NCBI GenBank assembly: GCA_022393335.1
Contig: JAJEKB010020753.1
Coordinates: forward strand, 297,884 to 361,883
Length of the DNA: 64,000 nucleotides
Reading direction: 5' to 3'
Source: Macrotrachela quadricornifera
Taxonomy: Eukaryota > Rotifera > Eurotatoria > Philodinida > Philodinidae
Shown: piece after piece, positions 20,656 through 43,853 of the stretch
How positions within the stretch are numbered: position 1 is the stretch's first letter
Layout of the letters: every line of letters begins with the position of its first letter
Program-made: the position numbers and the translations under genes
Notes under the pieces: generated by a model
Seen by the model: only the letters and a program-made list of their open reading frames with translations
Told to the model about the DNA's origin: nothing
Database searches by the model: none

Positions 20656-23216
20656 TTATTTATTTGATGAAGATTTAGCTTCATCTTCTACTTCTTCTTC
20701 AAGTTTTTCTTCGAATTCTTCAAATTCTTTTTGTGCTGCTTTATCTACTTCATCTTCCGTCTAAAATAAAAAAAGTTAAAATGAAAAATAGAATTTCTAA
20801 AATAATAATAACTAACTTGTTCAACACCTTTAACTTCAGGAATATAAAATTGTAACATATTTTGTACACCATTTTTTAATGTTATTATTGAACTAGGACA
20901 TGATGTACAAGCACCTTGTAATTTTAATTTAACAATTCCATCAACAAAAGCCTTTTTTTTTAAAAAAAGAGAAAAAGAAAAACAAATGAATAAATTATTT
21001 TCATTTAATATTTACTACAAAAGTAATATCTCCTCCATCTTCTTGAACAGTTGGACGTATTCTTGAATCAAGTAATTCTTTAATCATAGCTGTTGTATCA
21101 TCATCATCAGGTGATACACCTAAATATAAAATTTGATTTATTTTTTCAAAATAAAATTAAAATTCTTCACTCACTTACTGCTTGTTAATGGTTCAGCATC
21201 ATCATCAATAACAGGTAAATTTGTTGAAAAAAAATCCATTATTGAAGCATAAATTTCTGGTTTTAACATTTGCCATTGAATATCATCATGTTGTTTTGTT
21301 ATTGTTATAAAATCTGAACCCAAAAAAACTGATTTAACACCATCAACACGAAATAATTGTCTAACAAAAACAAAAATAACTTATTAAAAAAATAAAAATT
21401 CTTTGATAATATACTTTGCAAGTGGAGAACAATATGCTGTTTGTACATTAGGAAAATCACGTGTACCAACACCTGAATCAAGTACAGAACGACCTGGTAA
21501 AAATTTTAGACTATTCGGATTTGGTGTTTCTTGAGATTGAATAAACATTGAACGACCTATTTAATATAATTCAAAAAAACAAAATTCAAATTTGTCATCC
21601 AGGTTTGAAATTTTCACGCTGCATTTCAACTCATTAAGTGTTTAAAAAAAATAAAGCATAGCCATTTAATCTAGTTTATTACACAAGAATAGTTCTTATC
21701 TTCTGTTTTATTATTATTAGATTAGTTAAATAGCATAGAAAAATAGAGTTATGTTTTCTCTATTATATTATAAAAAAGAAAATTTCAACAAATCCATTAT
21801 ACGAATATATAATGCCTGGAATACTACTTTTGAATTTCCATAACGAAGAAACATTCCCAACTGTTAAATTGCTTTTAGGCTGGTTCTATTGCCATTCGAT
21901 CAGTCTTTTTGAAACATAGCTCAAAAGAGAGGTTTTTTTAAAGTACGATTAGTTGGACAAGAGTATGTTTGTTCCGGCTTTTCTAATGATTATAAAAGCC
22001 GTCTATGGACAATATTTGAGGTTCTCATACCCATAGGCCAAAAAATCAATAAAAACTCCCATAAGTCAATAATAGAAGATACACTTTTTCATTACTTACT
22101 AAAACTGATTGAATGGTAATAGAATCAACCGAAAAGCGATTTAACATTTAGGGATGTTGTATCGTAAGTAGAATTTTCATTAACATATAAAACTAACGAG
22201 GGAAGGTCCCGAGGTGTCCAATGAGTTTAGAGTTCATCTTTTGGCCACTAGTAGACATCGATGATATATGAAAAACTTCAAAAGAATACGTGCCCTTAGG
22301 TCTTTCTTCAAGAGTTATAGCTGTTTTAATATAATTTCAGCCTAGAGCTCGATATACGCCAACAAATCAAATGACATTATTTCGAATTGAAGTTTAGCCC
22401 ACATACAGCTATGCTTATGACTAGAATGCACTAAAAATTTCAGCTCAAAAAAATGTTCCCTTCACGACATATTGAATTTACAATAAAACATGAGTTTCAC
22501 GCTTCTTTCATAGGATAAGAATTCATCTTGTGCATTCAATATCTCGTGAAAAGAACATTCTTTTGAGCTGAAATTTTCAGTGCATTTTAGTCATAAGCAT
22601 AGCTATATGTGAGCCAAATTTCAGCTCGAAATAATGTCATTTGATTTGTTGGTGCATATCGAGCTAGAGGCTGAAATTATCCTAGAACAGCTATAATCCT
22701 GGAAGAAAGACCTAAGGGCACGTATCCTTTTGGAGTTTTTCATATCTCATCGATGTCTACTTGCGGCCAAAAGATGAACTCTAAACTCGTTGGACATCTC
22801 GGAATCTTATCTTATAAGTATCCATACAAATGTCTTAGACTATTAAACATCTCAGATGAATCATAAAAAATAAAATGAATATGTATTCTGATAGAATGAA
22901 AAACAAGAAAAGATGCCTTTTAAATATGTTTATCATACACTGTGAGAATCAGTTAATAAGAATTTCTATATGCAATTGTTCTAGAAATTTTCGCGACGCA
23001 TCTTTTAAGAAAAAAAAACTTAAGATTTTATCATTTCTTCAAGTTGAGATATACGTTATACAAAAATTTTGCTATATCCGAATCCAGAGATTTGTATGGA
23101 TACTTTTACATTGTAGGTTAAGACTTTCTATTCTATATAAAATTTTCTTAATATTTACGTAAAATATTCCATGATTGAGATGAAAAATTTAATCGAAATG
23201 TTGATCGTAATAACAT
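20656..23216 (-). CDS. NFU1: NFU1 iron-sulfur cluster scaffold, mitochondrial
   Basis: Six exons on the minus strand: 23216-23159, 21556-21415, 21360-21179, 21119-21019, 20951-20817, 20760-20656. The protein is 240 residues (human 254). Exon 1 encodes a basic, Ser-rich mitochondrial targeting sequence ([13 protein letters not shown]). Residues about 25-115 form the Nfu N-terminal domain ([54 protein letters not shown]). Residues about 130-205 form the NifU domain with the cluster-binding Cys176-Thr-Ser-Cys179 ([11 protein letters not shown]). The protein delivers 4Fe-4S clusters to lipoate synthase and respiratory complexes in the matrix. The acidic C-terminal tail ends in SSSNK. The start is chosen because ATG follows directly on a TTTTTTTTCCAG acceptor. 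Intron 1 (21557-23158, 1602 bp) is unusually long and hosts a foldback element. Confidence 0.95.
22205..22808. mobile_element. Foldback element inside NFU1 intron 1
   Basis: Left arm 22205-22477 and right arm 22534-22808 are clear reverse complements, roughly 270 bp each, with a 56-bp spacer. Shared blocks include GAGGTGTCCAAYGAG, AGTTCATCTTTTGGCC, AAGACCTAAGGGCACG and GCATAGCTATATGT (in opposite orientation). No coding capacity. It lies within the 1.6-kb first intron of NFU1 and accounts for over a third of that intron. Target duplications are not clear. Confidence 0.75.
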
Positions 23217-23398
23217 CTGGAAAAAAAAACACACACACAAAAGAAAAAGAAATTTTTTTGTAAATAAATCAATACTCTTTCTTTATTTTAAATGTTGTTT
23301 ATTCTAAAATATGGTGGAATAGAAGACAACTACAATATAATAATAAATTTAGGAGAAGAAAAAAAAAAAAAGAAAAAGTTGAAAATTGAAATATGTCT
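23217..23398 (-). promoter_or_regulatory. Intercistronic gap OSCP-NFU1: poly(A) signals plus 3' splice site
   Basis: Reading the minus strand from the OSCP stop, AATAAA occurs at 23303-23298 and 23287-23282. A long pyrimidine run follows, ending in TTTTCCAG (AG at 23218-23217) immediately before the NFU1 ATG. An acceptor with no cis donor nearby, touching a start codon, fits spliced-leader trans-splicing. Confidence 0.55.
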
Positions 23399-24073
23399 TT
23401 AGACATTGGTTGTTAAAATATCGGTATAAGTTTTAATTTTACTTGCAATACTCATATCAATATAACGATCTCCAAGTTCAATAATCATTCCACCCATTAT
23501 TGATGGATCAACAGTTGTTTCAATAGTTATTTTTTCACCTGTTTTACTAAATTGTTTTAATACAGAATTAAGTTCATTACGTAATTTATCATCTAATGGT
23601 TTAGCTGTTACAACCCGACATAATAATTCTCCTCTATTAGCAGCCATTAAACGATTCATAACAGAAACAAATTTTGATAATTTTTTTCCTCGTCTATTAT
23701 CAATAAGTGTTTCAATTGTTGTTCGTGTCATATCAGATAAACCTAATTCATTAAATGAATTCATACGTTGTTCACGTGATACACCTGGATTACGAAATTG
23801 CTCAGTAATAGATTTATTTTCTTTTAAAAGTTTTTCTAATTTTTGAAAATCAGCATCAACTTGATCAAGTTTATTTTGTTTTGATGCTGCTGAAAATAAT
23901 GCTGAGGCATAACGACCTTCTAAACCAAATACAGGTGTTGGTGTTGCAACTAATTTTGTTGATGATGAACTATCCGATGGTGTTGGTAATGCAGATTTTT
24001 GTAATAATGTTACACTTGTACTAAAACAACGACCAAATTGATTACGAAGACCAACTAAACGATTAGCCATCAT
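23399..24073 (-). CDS. ATP5PO: ATP synthase peripheral stalk subunit OSCP (subunit O), mitochondrial
   Basis: This intronless frame of 224 codons belongs to the delta/OSCP family. Residues 1-30 are basic and hydroxylated with no acids (MMANRLVGLRNQFGRCFSTS), a matrix-targeting sequence. The mature part begins PVFGLEGRYASALFSAA, the conserved OSCP N-terminal helix. The conserved end GGMIIELGDRYIDMSIASKIK is present. OSCP joins the F1 head to the peripheral stalk so that the head does not rotate with the rotor. Length is close to the human precursor (213). An alternative start is the second Met. CTTACTAG upstream could accept a spliced leader. It is the first gene of the minus-strand mitochondrial trio and is divergent from NF1. 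Confidence 0.96.
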   Translation of the reverse strand: MMANRLVGLRNQFGRCFSTSVTLLQKSALPTPSDSSSSTKLVATPTPVFGLEGRYASALFSAASKQNKLDQVDADFQKLEKLLKENKSITEQFRNPGVSREQRMNSFNELGLSDMTRTTIETLIDNRRGKKLSKFVSVMNRLMAANRGELLCRVVTAKPLDDKLRNELNSVLKQFSKTGEKITIETTVDPSIMGGMIIELGDRYIDMSIASKIKTYTDILTTNV

Positions 24074-24367
24074 CTTCTTTTTTTTTATTTAATAAATTAA
24101 ATCTAGTAAGAAAAAAAAAACAACAAATCTATGTTTTGAATATAAACATCGAAATAATAATAATAAATAAGTCCAATCTATATAAATATATATGATTGGT
24201 TAAAATAAGACCTCTATAGAAATGCATTATTATTATCTGCGTCATCGAAATAAAAATAAATGTTGAGAGGAAGAAAGAAAGAAAAAGTGTTCCCTTCTTT
24301 TTTTTCATTAGAACGGAAATGATGATCTCTTAGTAGTTTAATATATTTTTTTTATTTAAGATTAAAT
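24074..24367. promoter_or_regulatory. Shared 294-bp region between divergent OSCP and NF1 genes
   Basis: The two start codons face away from each other across this gap, so it should carry promoters for both directions. Acceptor-like sites lie near both ends (CTTACTAG on the minus strand, TTTATTTAAG on the plus strand). It is AT-rich with a GAAAGAAAG tract near 24270; no defined box is recognised. Confidence 0.45.
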
Positions 24368-36641
<12,274 letters not shown>

Positions 36642-36979
36642 ATATTTTATTTTTTATTTATCTTTAATATATTAATCATTGTAATTTTTTATGTTGTCCA
36701 TTGTTTTTTAAACAAAAACAATTTATCTTTTATTTTTTAAATATAGTCTTTTCATATTTATTCAAATATAATTATATTAAATTTTCATTTTACAATGAAA
36801 TATATCATTGATTAAATAAGTGCAGTTCTAGTATATTCTTTAATTGTTCATCAAATGATGTCAAACAAGTATTACAATCCTTCGTTTCGTTCCTTTTTAC
36901 TTATTAGTATTAAATATTTATATTCTATGCGCTTTCTTTTGTTCTCTATGATAACATACACTAAAAGATGTTTTTAATG
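36642..36979. other. 3' flank of NF1
   Basis: AT-rich sequence after the NF1 stop; no gene or clear repeat seen. Confidence 0.5.
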
Positions 36980-37067
36980 CAGAGGTGTCCATCGCGGTTG
37001 ACAATCTGCCGCTGCCGCTGCCGTCACCGCAATCGCGGCAGCGGCAGCGCCGTGATGGACATCTTTG
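36980..37067. mobile_element. 88-bp GC-rich palindromic element
   Basis: CAGAGGTGTCCATC at the left end matches the reverse complement of GATGGACATCTTTG at the right end, with two mismatches. Inside, CCGCTGCCGCTGCC and GGCAGCGGCAGCGC form further inverted arms, giving a strongly GC-rich hairpin in AT-rich DNA. The CAGAGGTG start is shared with the hAT-type elements at 38833 and 61580. No 8-bp flanking duplication is visible, so the family is tentative. Confidence 0.6.
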
Positions 37068-37599
37068 TCATATATTACCCTTAATATTTCATCTTTAAAT
37101 ATAACGAGTACCCCAGGCGAAATGTGTCTCTCAGTATTTTAATAATATATTTTTCAATTTTCATCTGATTGGACTAATTTCCTTTAAAAACGCACTATTT
37201 CAAGCTCTACAAATCTATCAATTTGGTATCTCGATTCATAGTACGTAACAATTTATCAAAAAAAAATGAAAAAATAAAGACTTTTGGCAAATCTTTCAAT
37301 GTTATACAAATCTTATGTTTCAAAATTTTCTTTTCTTTTTCTTCTTCTCACTGTAGTATATTTCACATTTACTAGAGTTTATTGAACATTAAATAAAACT
37401 TGTGTCAATAATAGTACTATAGCGAACGTAATTTACCAGACGAGACGACGTATTGTACAACTAAAATCATGAACAAAATGAATAAAGACGAAAGAAGCAG
37501 TTTAACATACTAGTTTCGTTCAATACAAATTCATGTAATCAAGACTAAAATTAATATCAATTGAAAAACTAACAATCATTTAAAAGAAAAGAAAATTAA

Positions 37600-38117
37600 G
37601 GGCACTCCTCCCTCTTTTTTCATGATTTCCAGATCTTAGAGATGAGTTTTTGCCATAGCTAAATTTCTGACCTTCAGAATCCTATAAGTTCGGATGAAAA
37701 CATCAGAAATTAAAACGGATGATTTTACCTCTGAAGAATACCTCAAAGTATCTGTGATAAAAATTGCAGCCGATCGGACAAAGTTAAAGGGAGGTTATCG
37801 GTGATACAATCGTGTAACATGAGTGAAAAGTCAGTTTTTGAGAAAAATGTAAAATAAGTTCGGGAACGGTCTGATTTTTTTTCTAACATTTTATGAACAA
37901 ATTTTCATGTAGAATCTATTGAACACATAGAAAAAATTTTGAAAAATTTTTTTTTTGGGAATAGCTTTTCATGGTCTTTCAATAGCAGCGAAACGGAGGG
38001 GCAGATTGAGGTCATTCAACTGAAGATTGAAATACCAACAGATAATCTATCTACAGCGCACACAAATAAAAAAAATTTTTTCAAAGAGTTCGATAAAAAA
38101 AAGAGGGGGAGGTACCC
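37600..38117. mobile_element. 518-bp miniature inverted-repeat element, possibly TTAA-targeting
   Basis: The left end GGGCACTCCTCCCTCTTTTT and the inverted right end (AAAAAAGAGGGGGAGGTACCC) form imperfect terminal inverted repeats of about 22 bp. The left flank is TTAA (37596-37599) and the right flank is TTGA followed by TTAA, which could be a decayed TTAA duplication as in piggyBac. The interior is non-coding; a 60-codon frame near its right end is not a gene. Confidence 0.45.
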
Positions 38118-38832
38118 TTGATTAAATGTAAATGTGATATTAAAAGAAAAAGTACAATGGTATATGTTCAACAGATATATATTCTAAAAAAACTTATATC
38201 AATATAAACAAATAAAAGAAGATTAATAAAAATAGAAATAATTGGTTAATCTATCTAATTAATTGTTTATATCATAAAAGTATTGTAATATAGAGGGACG
38301 TAAAAATTTTTCTTTACATTAGTTTAACTTTAGGAGCAATAAACAATTGTTTATTTTTCCTACTAAAACTGAAAACAGTCACCAATTTTCAAGGCTTTTC
38401 TTTTCTCAGTGCTTATAGTAGCTAACTTCATAAATTGACTTCAAATATTAGAACATGATGAAATTTTCCAATTATTTTAAAAATATAATATACACAAATA
38501 TAATTATTAACATATGTCATTTAAGATTATACACAATGTGAAAAAATACTTGTTCTTTTTTTTGTTTTTCTTTTCTACTAAAAACAATGATTTGATTCAA
38601 CATAGATAACATAACATATAGCATATATTTGTTATGAAAAGATCAAGATGAATCAGCATTTATTACCATTTACCTGTTTAAAAGCAAGACAGATTTCGTG
38701 TCCTAACTAGACGTTAGACGCATGAATGTGCATCAGCGTGACTTGTGCGGATCAATAGCCCACGAACTGATTTAAGTTAGAATAGCATCTACTGACCTCC
38801 ATCTTTCTTTTTTTTCATTCGTTACTTTAACA

Positions 38833-39396
38833 CAGAGGTGGGCAAGTCAAGTAAAAAAGACAAGTTAAGTCCAAGTCAAGTTAAGTCAAGTCAGACTTGA
38901 TTGACTTGACTTGACCTGTCTTGGAAAATTTTTTCAGGACTTTGTCTTGACTTGACTTGACTTGACTTGAAAATTTTTCTGATCTTCCGACTATGTTCCT
39001 AGTTTTTCTAATGAACGATGTGACTGAGAACACCAGTATATTCGTCTTTGGTTATTAACTAGCGGATACAACATCGTTGTTGGCGGGAAATGCCGTATAA
39101 CTCTCAACAGGCATCATAAATATTTTATTTTTGTCTGTCTTTGGCATAGATATAAGAAGGCAAATGAATTAATTGATAAATAAACCAATCAATCTATCAT
39201 TTATCAGACGCAAAATAAATGAATAAAACAATTCTTTGTTTTTTATTCTCTCTCTCTTTTTTATTTATTTCTGTCAGAGGTGGGTAAGTCAAGTCAAAAA
39301 AACAAGTCAAGTCCAAGTCAAGTCAAGTCAGACTTGACTGACTTGATTGACTTGACTTGACTTATGACTTGAAAATATTCGATTCGCCCACCTCTG
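38833..39396. mobile_element. 564-bp hAT-type miniature element built from AAGTC repeats
   Basis: Terminal inverted repeats CAGAGGTGGGC (38833-38843) and GCCCACCTCTG (39386-39396) are perfect over 11 bp. Both are flanked by the identical 8-bp sequence CTTTAACA (38825-38832 and 39397-39404), a hAT-type target duplication. Next to the left end lie runs of AAGTC, followed by the inverted GACTT runs. A second CAGAGGTGGGTAAGTC block starts at 39275, so the element contains two such modules around a unique middle of about 280 bp. No transposase is encoded. Confidence 0.88.
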
Positions 39397-39537
39397 CTTT
39401 AACACTCCATTTAATATTCATTTTTATTTTATTTTCCTATGATCCAGTTTTTTGTTTAAAATACAATTAAATCTATTTTTTAATTTCGTGTTTTTTCTTC
39501 ATAGATTTTCAAATTTTTCTTACTTATTGATCAGTTC

Positions 39538-40784
39538 ATGGCTACAAGAAAACGATCATCTTCAGATGAATATGGTAAATATATAAATTATTTTCATTTA
39601 TTCAATGAAAAATGTTTTGATTTTATTTTAGTTTTAACTGAAAAAGAAGAACCATCATCAACAACAACAACTAATTTGTCAACTGATACAACTACGACAA
39701 AGGTAATTTTTCTTGTAAAAATAAAAAAAAAATCTATCTAATAAGATTTTCATTTATTTTTTAGTCAAAAGAATTTCAATTTAAATATTTTGATTCGAAT
39801 AGAATTGATCCATTATTATTACATTCATCATCATTTATCAAAGCTATACATTTAATTGAAGATTTAATTGTGAATCCAAATTTAAATGTTTATTATTCAC
39901 ATGTAGCAATACCAGAATTACGATTAATTAATATATTTAATAAAGAAGAATCTTTACAATATTCTGATCGTATTAAATCGTTTTTATGTGAATTAGTACA
40001 AGATCTTCAACTTAATATTGTTAATTTACCTGACACCTATTGTCATTTCGTAGGTGATCATTCTTCTAAATCAACAGGGAAAGGTGATATTATTCAATAT
40101 GATAAAACAACAATAGATGGTATAATTCATGTAGAAACATCAAATAAAACAGTAGCATCTACAATAGCTAAACAAGTTTTTTTAATTTTTGCAAAAACAT
40201 TACATGAAATTGGTCATGCTTGTATATTTCGTAGTGGTCGATTAATGATATCAACACGTCATCATTTGAAAACAAACCATGAATGTTTTAATACACCAGC
40301 TACTCATGCCTTATGTGCTGAAGCCGGTAATGCTATTGAGAGGTAAAAAACGTTTTCATTTTTAAAACAATGACATACCTTTTTTTCTTTGTTTATTACT
40401 GGCCCTCAAGAACTTATATTGTAATCTTCGTGTCATTTTAGATTCTTATTTGGTTCAGTTATTGGTACACTTGGAAAAAAAGTTGGCGATTTATATTTAA
40501 TTAAAGACATTCTGCTACAGGAACAAAAACCTAATGGTATTATTGATTCTTCATGGTTAACAAGATTTATTGATTCAAATTTATCAAATTTAAATGATTT
40601 TCCACCAATTATATATATGACATTGACAAATAAGAAATTAAGAAAAATAAAATCGAGTCCTAAAACTTTAAAAGAATGTACAAGTGATGATGATACAAAT
40701 GACGAAGATGATGAAGAGAGTGATGACGAAGAAGACGAAGATAATGATGATGATGAAGAACCTTTATTAGTAGCAACAAATTGA
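39538..40784 (+). CDS. Unrecognised protein with HEIGH (HExxH-type) motif
   Basis: Four exons, 39538-39574, 39632-39702, 39765-40342 and 40442-40784, give 342 residues in one frame. I do not recognise the family. Residues 1-36 are polar with Thr/Ser runs. 37-240 are the folded part. It contains LHEIGHACIF, where His183-Glu-Ile-Gly-His187 fits the HExxH zinc-binding motif of metallopeptidases. Glu222 or Glu228 in AEAGNAIER, 35-41 residues later, could be the third ligand of a gluzincin-like site. The C-terminus (about 300-335) is a long Asp/Glu run (DDEESDDEEDEDNDDDEEP), typical of nuclear or histone-binding proteins. No signal peptide or membrane segment is seen, so it is probably cytosolic or nuclear. 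The HExxH could be coincidental. A CAG acceptor directly precedes the leader TTC-ATG. Confidence 0.8.
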
Positions 40785-43160
40785 CTGAAGAAAAAAAAAT
40801 TATTGATTTAATATGAAAAAAAATTATTGATTTAATATGAAAAAAAATTTTTTTTCAGATTTTGTATTTAATCATTATTCCTATGTAACTCTTATTTTGA
40901 CAAATACGATGATAAATAGTAAATATATATTCATTTGTATGAGAAAACATTGTATTCTCTACGACTTTAAGTTCTTACCAAGTTTTTTCGATATTTAAAG
41001 ATTTTTAAATAGCATTTTCATTATGAGAATATAATGCGAAGATGAATGGCAGTTATAATCTTATCGATAACAAAAAAAAAATCTTTCTTGCCGATATTCC
41101 ATCATCGATTAGAGCAGAAGAATTGTCAAAGTTTCTTCAATCTTATAGAGAAGTTAAATACTTCGATTGAAAAGAAAATCTTTTGTTGAATGTTAGGTGG
41201 AAGAAGCGTTCATTATCTCTAACTGATATCGAGATCAATTGGAATTGTTTATTTCTTCGGAAAAAAACCAATTACTTTGTAATTTAGTTCTTGGCTTTGT
41301 TACATATAAGATCATGAAAAAGATTAAATGTTTTTCATTCAATTCTAATATTTTAATCTTTATGGAAAAAAACCTTTTATTTTGATGATCATTGTTTTCG
41401 TCTCGATGGAATGTAAAAGAGTATTAAAATATGAAGATATAAATTTTTTATTAACCAAATAAATTGGATCTTATTCACCAAAAACTTCTAAATAGAAGTT
41501 TTATTTACAAGAAATTAGATGTAGACAAAAAAAATAGGTTTCAGAATTTTTTTCTATTAAAAGTGAAAGTAAATAATTGTAGTTATGCTAAAATCAGATG
41601 AATTTCGTATTAAATCAATTTTATATAAATACTTTATCTTGTAAAGAAACAGAAAATGTCAAAAATGAGTCCTTTTTTTTCAATACAACTGTTTAAAAAA
41701 GTCTATCCGATCTTGACAAATAAACTTACTCTCAAGCAGTCAGTATAATATTATTCTAATAAACTATCCTATAACTCTATTTCATCTGAATCGCTAAATA
41801 TTCATATATCATTAGTCAATGAACATTTCTTTTGATAGATTCACGAAAATATTTTCCAATTTAGATATAAAAAATGTTCATACACTAAAATTATTTTATG
41901 TTCTATGTATTTTACATAGATTGTTTTTATTAGGAACAATTTTTTGCTAATTCTTCGTATTAAGGACAATGTTTCTAATAAGAACAAATTGAACTACTTA
42001 AAAACTTCCGATACTTACTTGATTTATATTCGAGATAATTAGTTAGTATTCGCACTATTCGATGCAACAGACATTTTTACACTTAAATAAGGAAAAAACA
42101 CTTTTTTTTAATGATAAGACATGTTGTAATAAAAAAAAAGGAAATATGAACAGCTAATGAAAATCTGTTTTTATTAGGAACATTGGTGATAGTTGAAGGA
42201 GAATAATATAACTTAAAACAATAAATACATGATGAATTTTGATGAATTTCTTTATCTTTAAATTCTAATGTTAAAATTCTAGTGATGTATAATAGAGAAT
42301 AATAAATTCGAATAGTTTTTAGTGAAGCTTTTTGACTTCCAAAAACTTTCAAGATATACTCTTATTCACTTCGATGAATACACTTTTGGAATCCATAAGG
42401 ATCTATTGCAAGCTGTCAGATTTCGAAGATTCAAGATTTATGTCTTGTCGGTTCGTTTTTGATGAACATTTTTTGATATATTATTAAATATGAAAAACCA
42501 ATACTCTATTTAAAAAAAAATCGTATGATTGATCTATATTCTCTGTTGTTTTCGAAAGTGAAAGCTGAGAAAGAAAACGAGAAGAGAAGAAACATAAAGG
42601 GAAAAATTTTTTTTCTAAAAATAAATTGTGAGTCGTTTGAATATTTTTCAAAAGAAAAAAAACAAGTACAGAATTATCGAAAGAAAAGAAATCAAAGAAG
42701 ATAAGTGAAACATATAATCGCACCAAGTGTTGAAATTCCCGAAATTTATAATATTTTCATCTTCTTACCATGTTTTATTCTACAAATATGTTTCAATATC
42801 TATAAAATTTTCTTTTTTTTCTTGAATTAATTTTTCTTTTTAGAATCCATAAAAGAATTATAAATAAAATATTCTTCAATATTCATCGTGTAATGATCAT
42901 ATTAGTTTATGATTATATAATAATAGTATTTATTTGTTTTTCTTATTATTTAAAGTTACATTTTAATCCGAATTCTTTTATTACATTTCATTTTAAATGT
43001 ATCCAAACTATTTATGATGACGTGCTGCACAAAGTAAACGATGATTAATATGCGCAAAATTAATAAGAAAAACATATTATAATATTTATAGTTCCCAAAT
43101 ATGTACTATAATAATGTCTCAGAATTATATCCTATTTATATATTAAATCAAAGTAAGATA
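40785..43160. other. Intergenic region, no gene seen
   Basis: AT-rich DNA. AAAAAAAATTATTGATTTAATATG is tandemly repeated just after the preceding stop (40793-40850), likely a 3' untranslated region. Minus-strand open frames at 42083-42352 and 42484-42726 are Phe/Leu/Ser-rich and not supported. Confidence 0.5.
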
Positions 43161-43853
43161 ATTGTTTATTTTTTAAAAGTTATTATATATAGGAAGAAAT
43201 CTTTGAAGATGCTGCATCTAATGGCATATTTATATTAAACAAGAGATACAGTTTAAAGTATGAAAATAGTGTTTGAAAATCTATTAAGATTTGTTTGTTT
43301 TTCCATGATAGTTTCAAATTTATTATTTATTTCAGAAATAAAGAAAAGTTAAAATGTTTGAAAGAATTTTTGATAGAAACAAAATAGAGTTCTGCCATTT
43401 TCATCATTGAAAAGAAGAGATGAAGTTCTATTGAATCTCATATTTTAAATATCTTTTATCGAGAGGCTTTAGTTAAGTCTTTTGAAAAATCTCATTTTTT
43501 CCTAGTCTATCAGGATAGACATCTTAAAAAACTCGACTAGAATTTCTCGATAAATAAAGATATTTAAAATATGAGATTCAATAGAACTTCATCTCTTCTG
43601 TTCAATGATGAAAATGGCAGAACTCTATTTTGTTTCTATCAAAAATTCTTTCAAACATTTTAACTTTTCTTTTTGTTTCTGAAATAAATAATAAATTTGA
43701 AACTATCATGGAAAAACAAACAAATCTTAATAGATTTTCAAACACTATTTTCATACTTTAAACTGTATCTCTTGTTTAATATAAATATACCATTAAATGC
43801 AGCATCTTCAAAGATTTCTTCCTATATATAGTAACTTTTAAAAAATAAACAAT
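43161..43853. mobile_element. Large foldback element with nearly identical 310-bp arms
   Basis: Left arm 43161-43470 and right arm about 43540-43853 are reverse complements that differ at only a few positions by eye. Examples are ATTGTTTATTTTTTAAAAGTTA at the outer ends and AAAGAATTTTTGATAGAAAC in the arms. The loop is about 70 bp. The arms encode nothing. The close match suggests recent insertion or ongoing arm correction. Flanking duplications are not obvious. Confidence 0.85.

Noticed and set aside
22875..23162. Plus-strand frame of 95 codons
   Set aside because: It lies in NFU1 intron 1 and overlaps exon 1 in antisense; composition is Ile/Lys/Phe-rich.
42083..42726. Two minus-strand frames of 80-89 codons
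   Set aside because: Phe/Ser/Leu-rich composition matches chance translation of AT-rich DNA; no splice-consistent neighbours.
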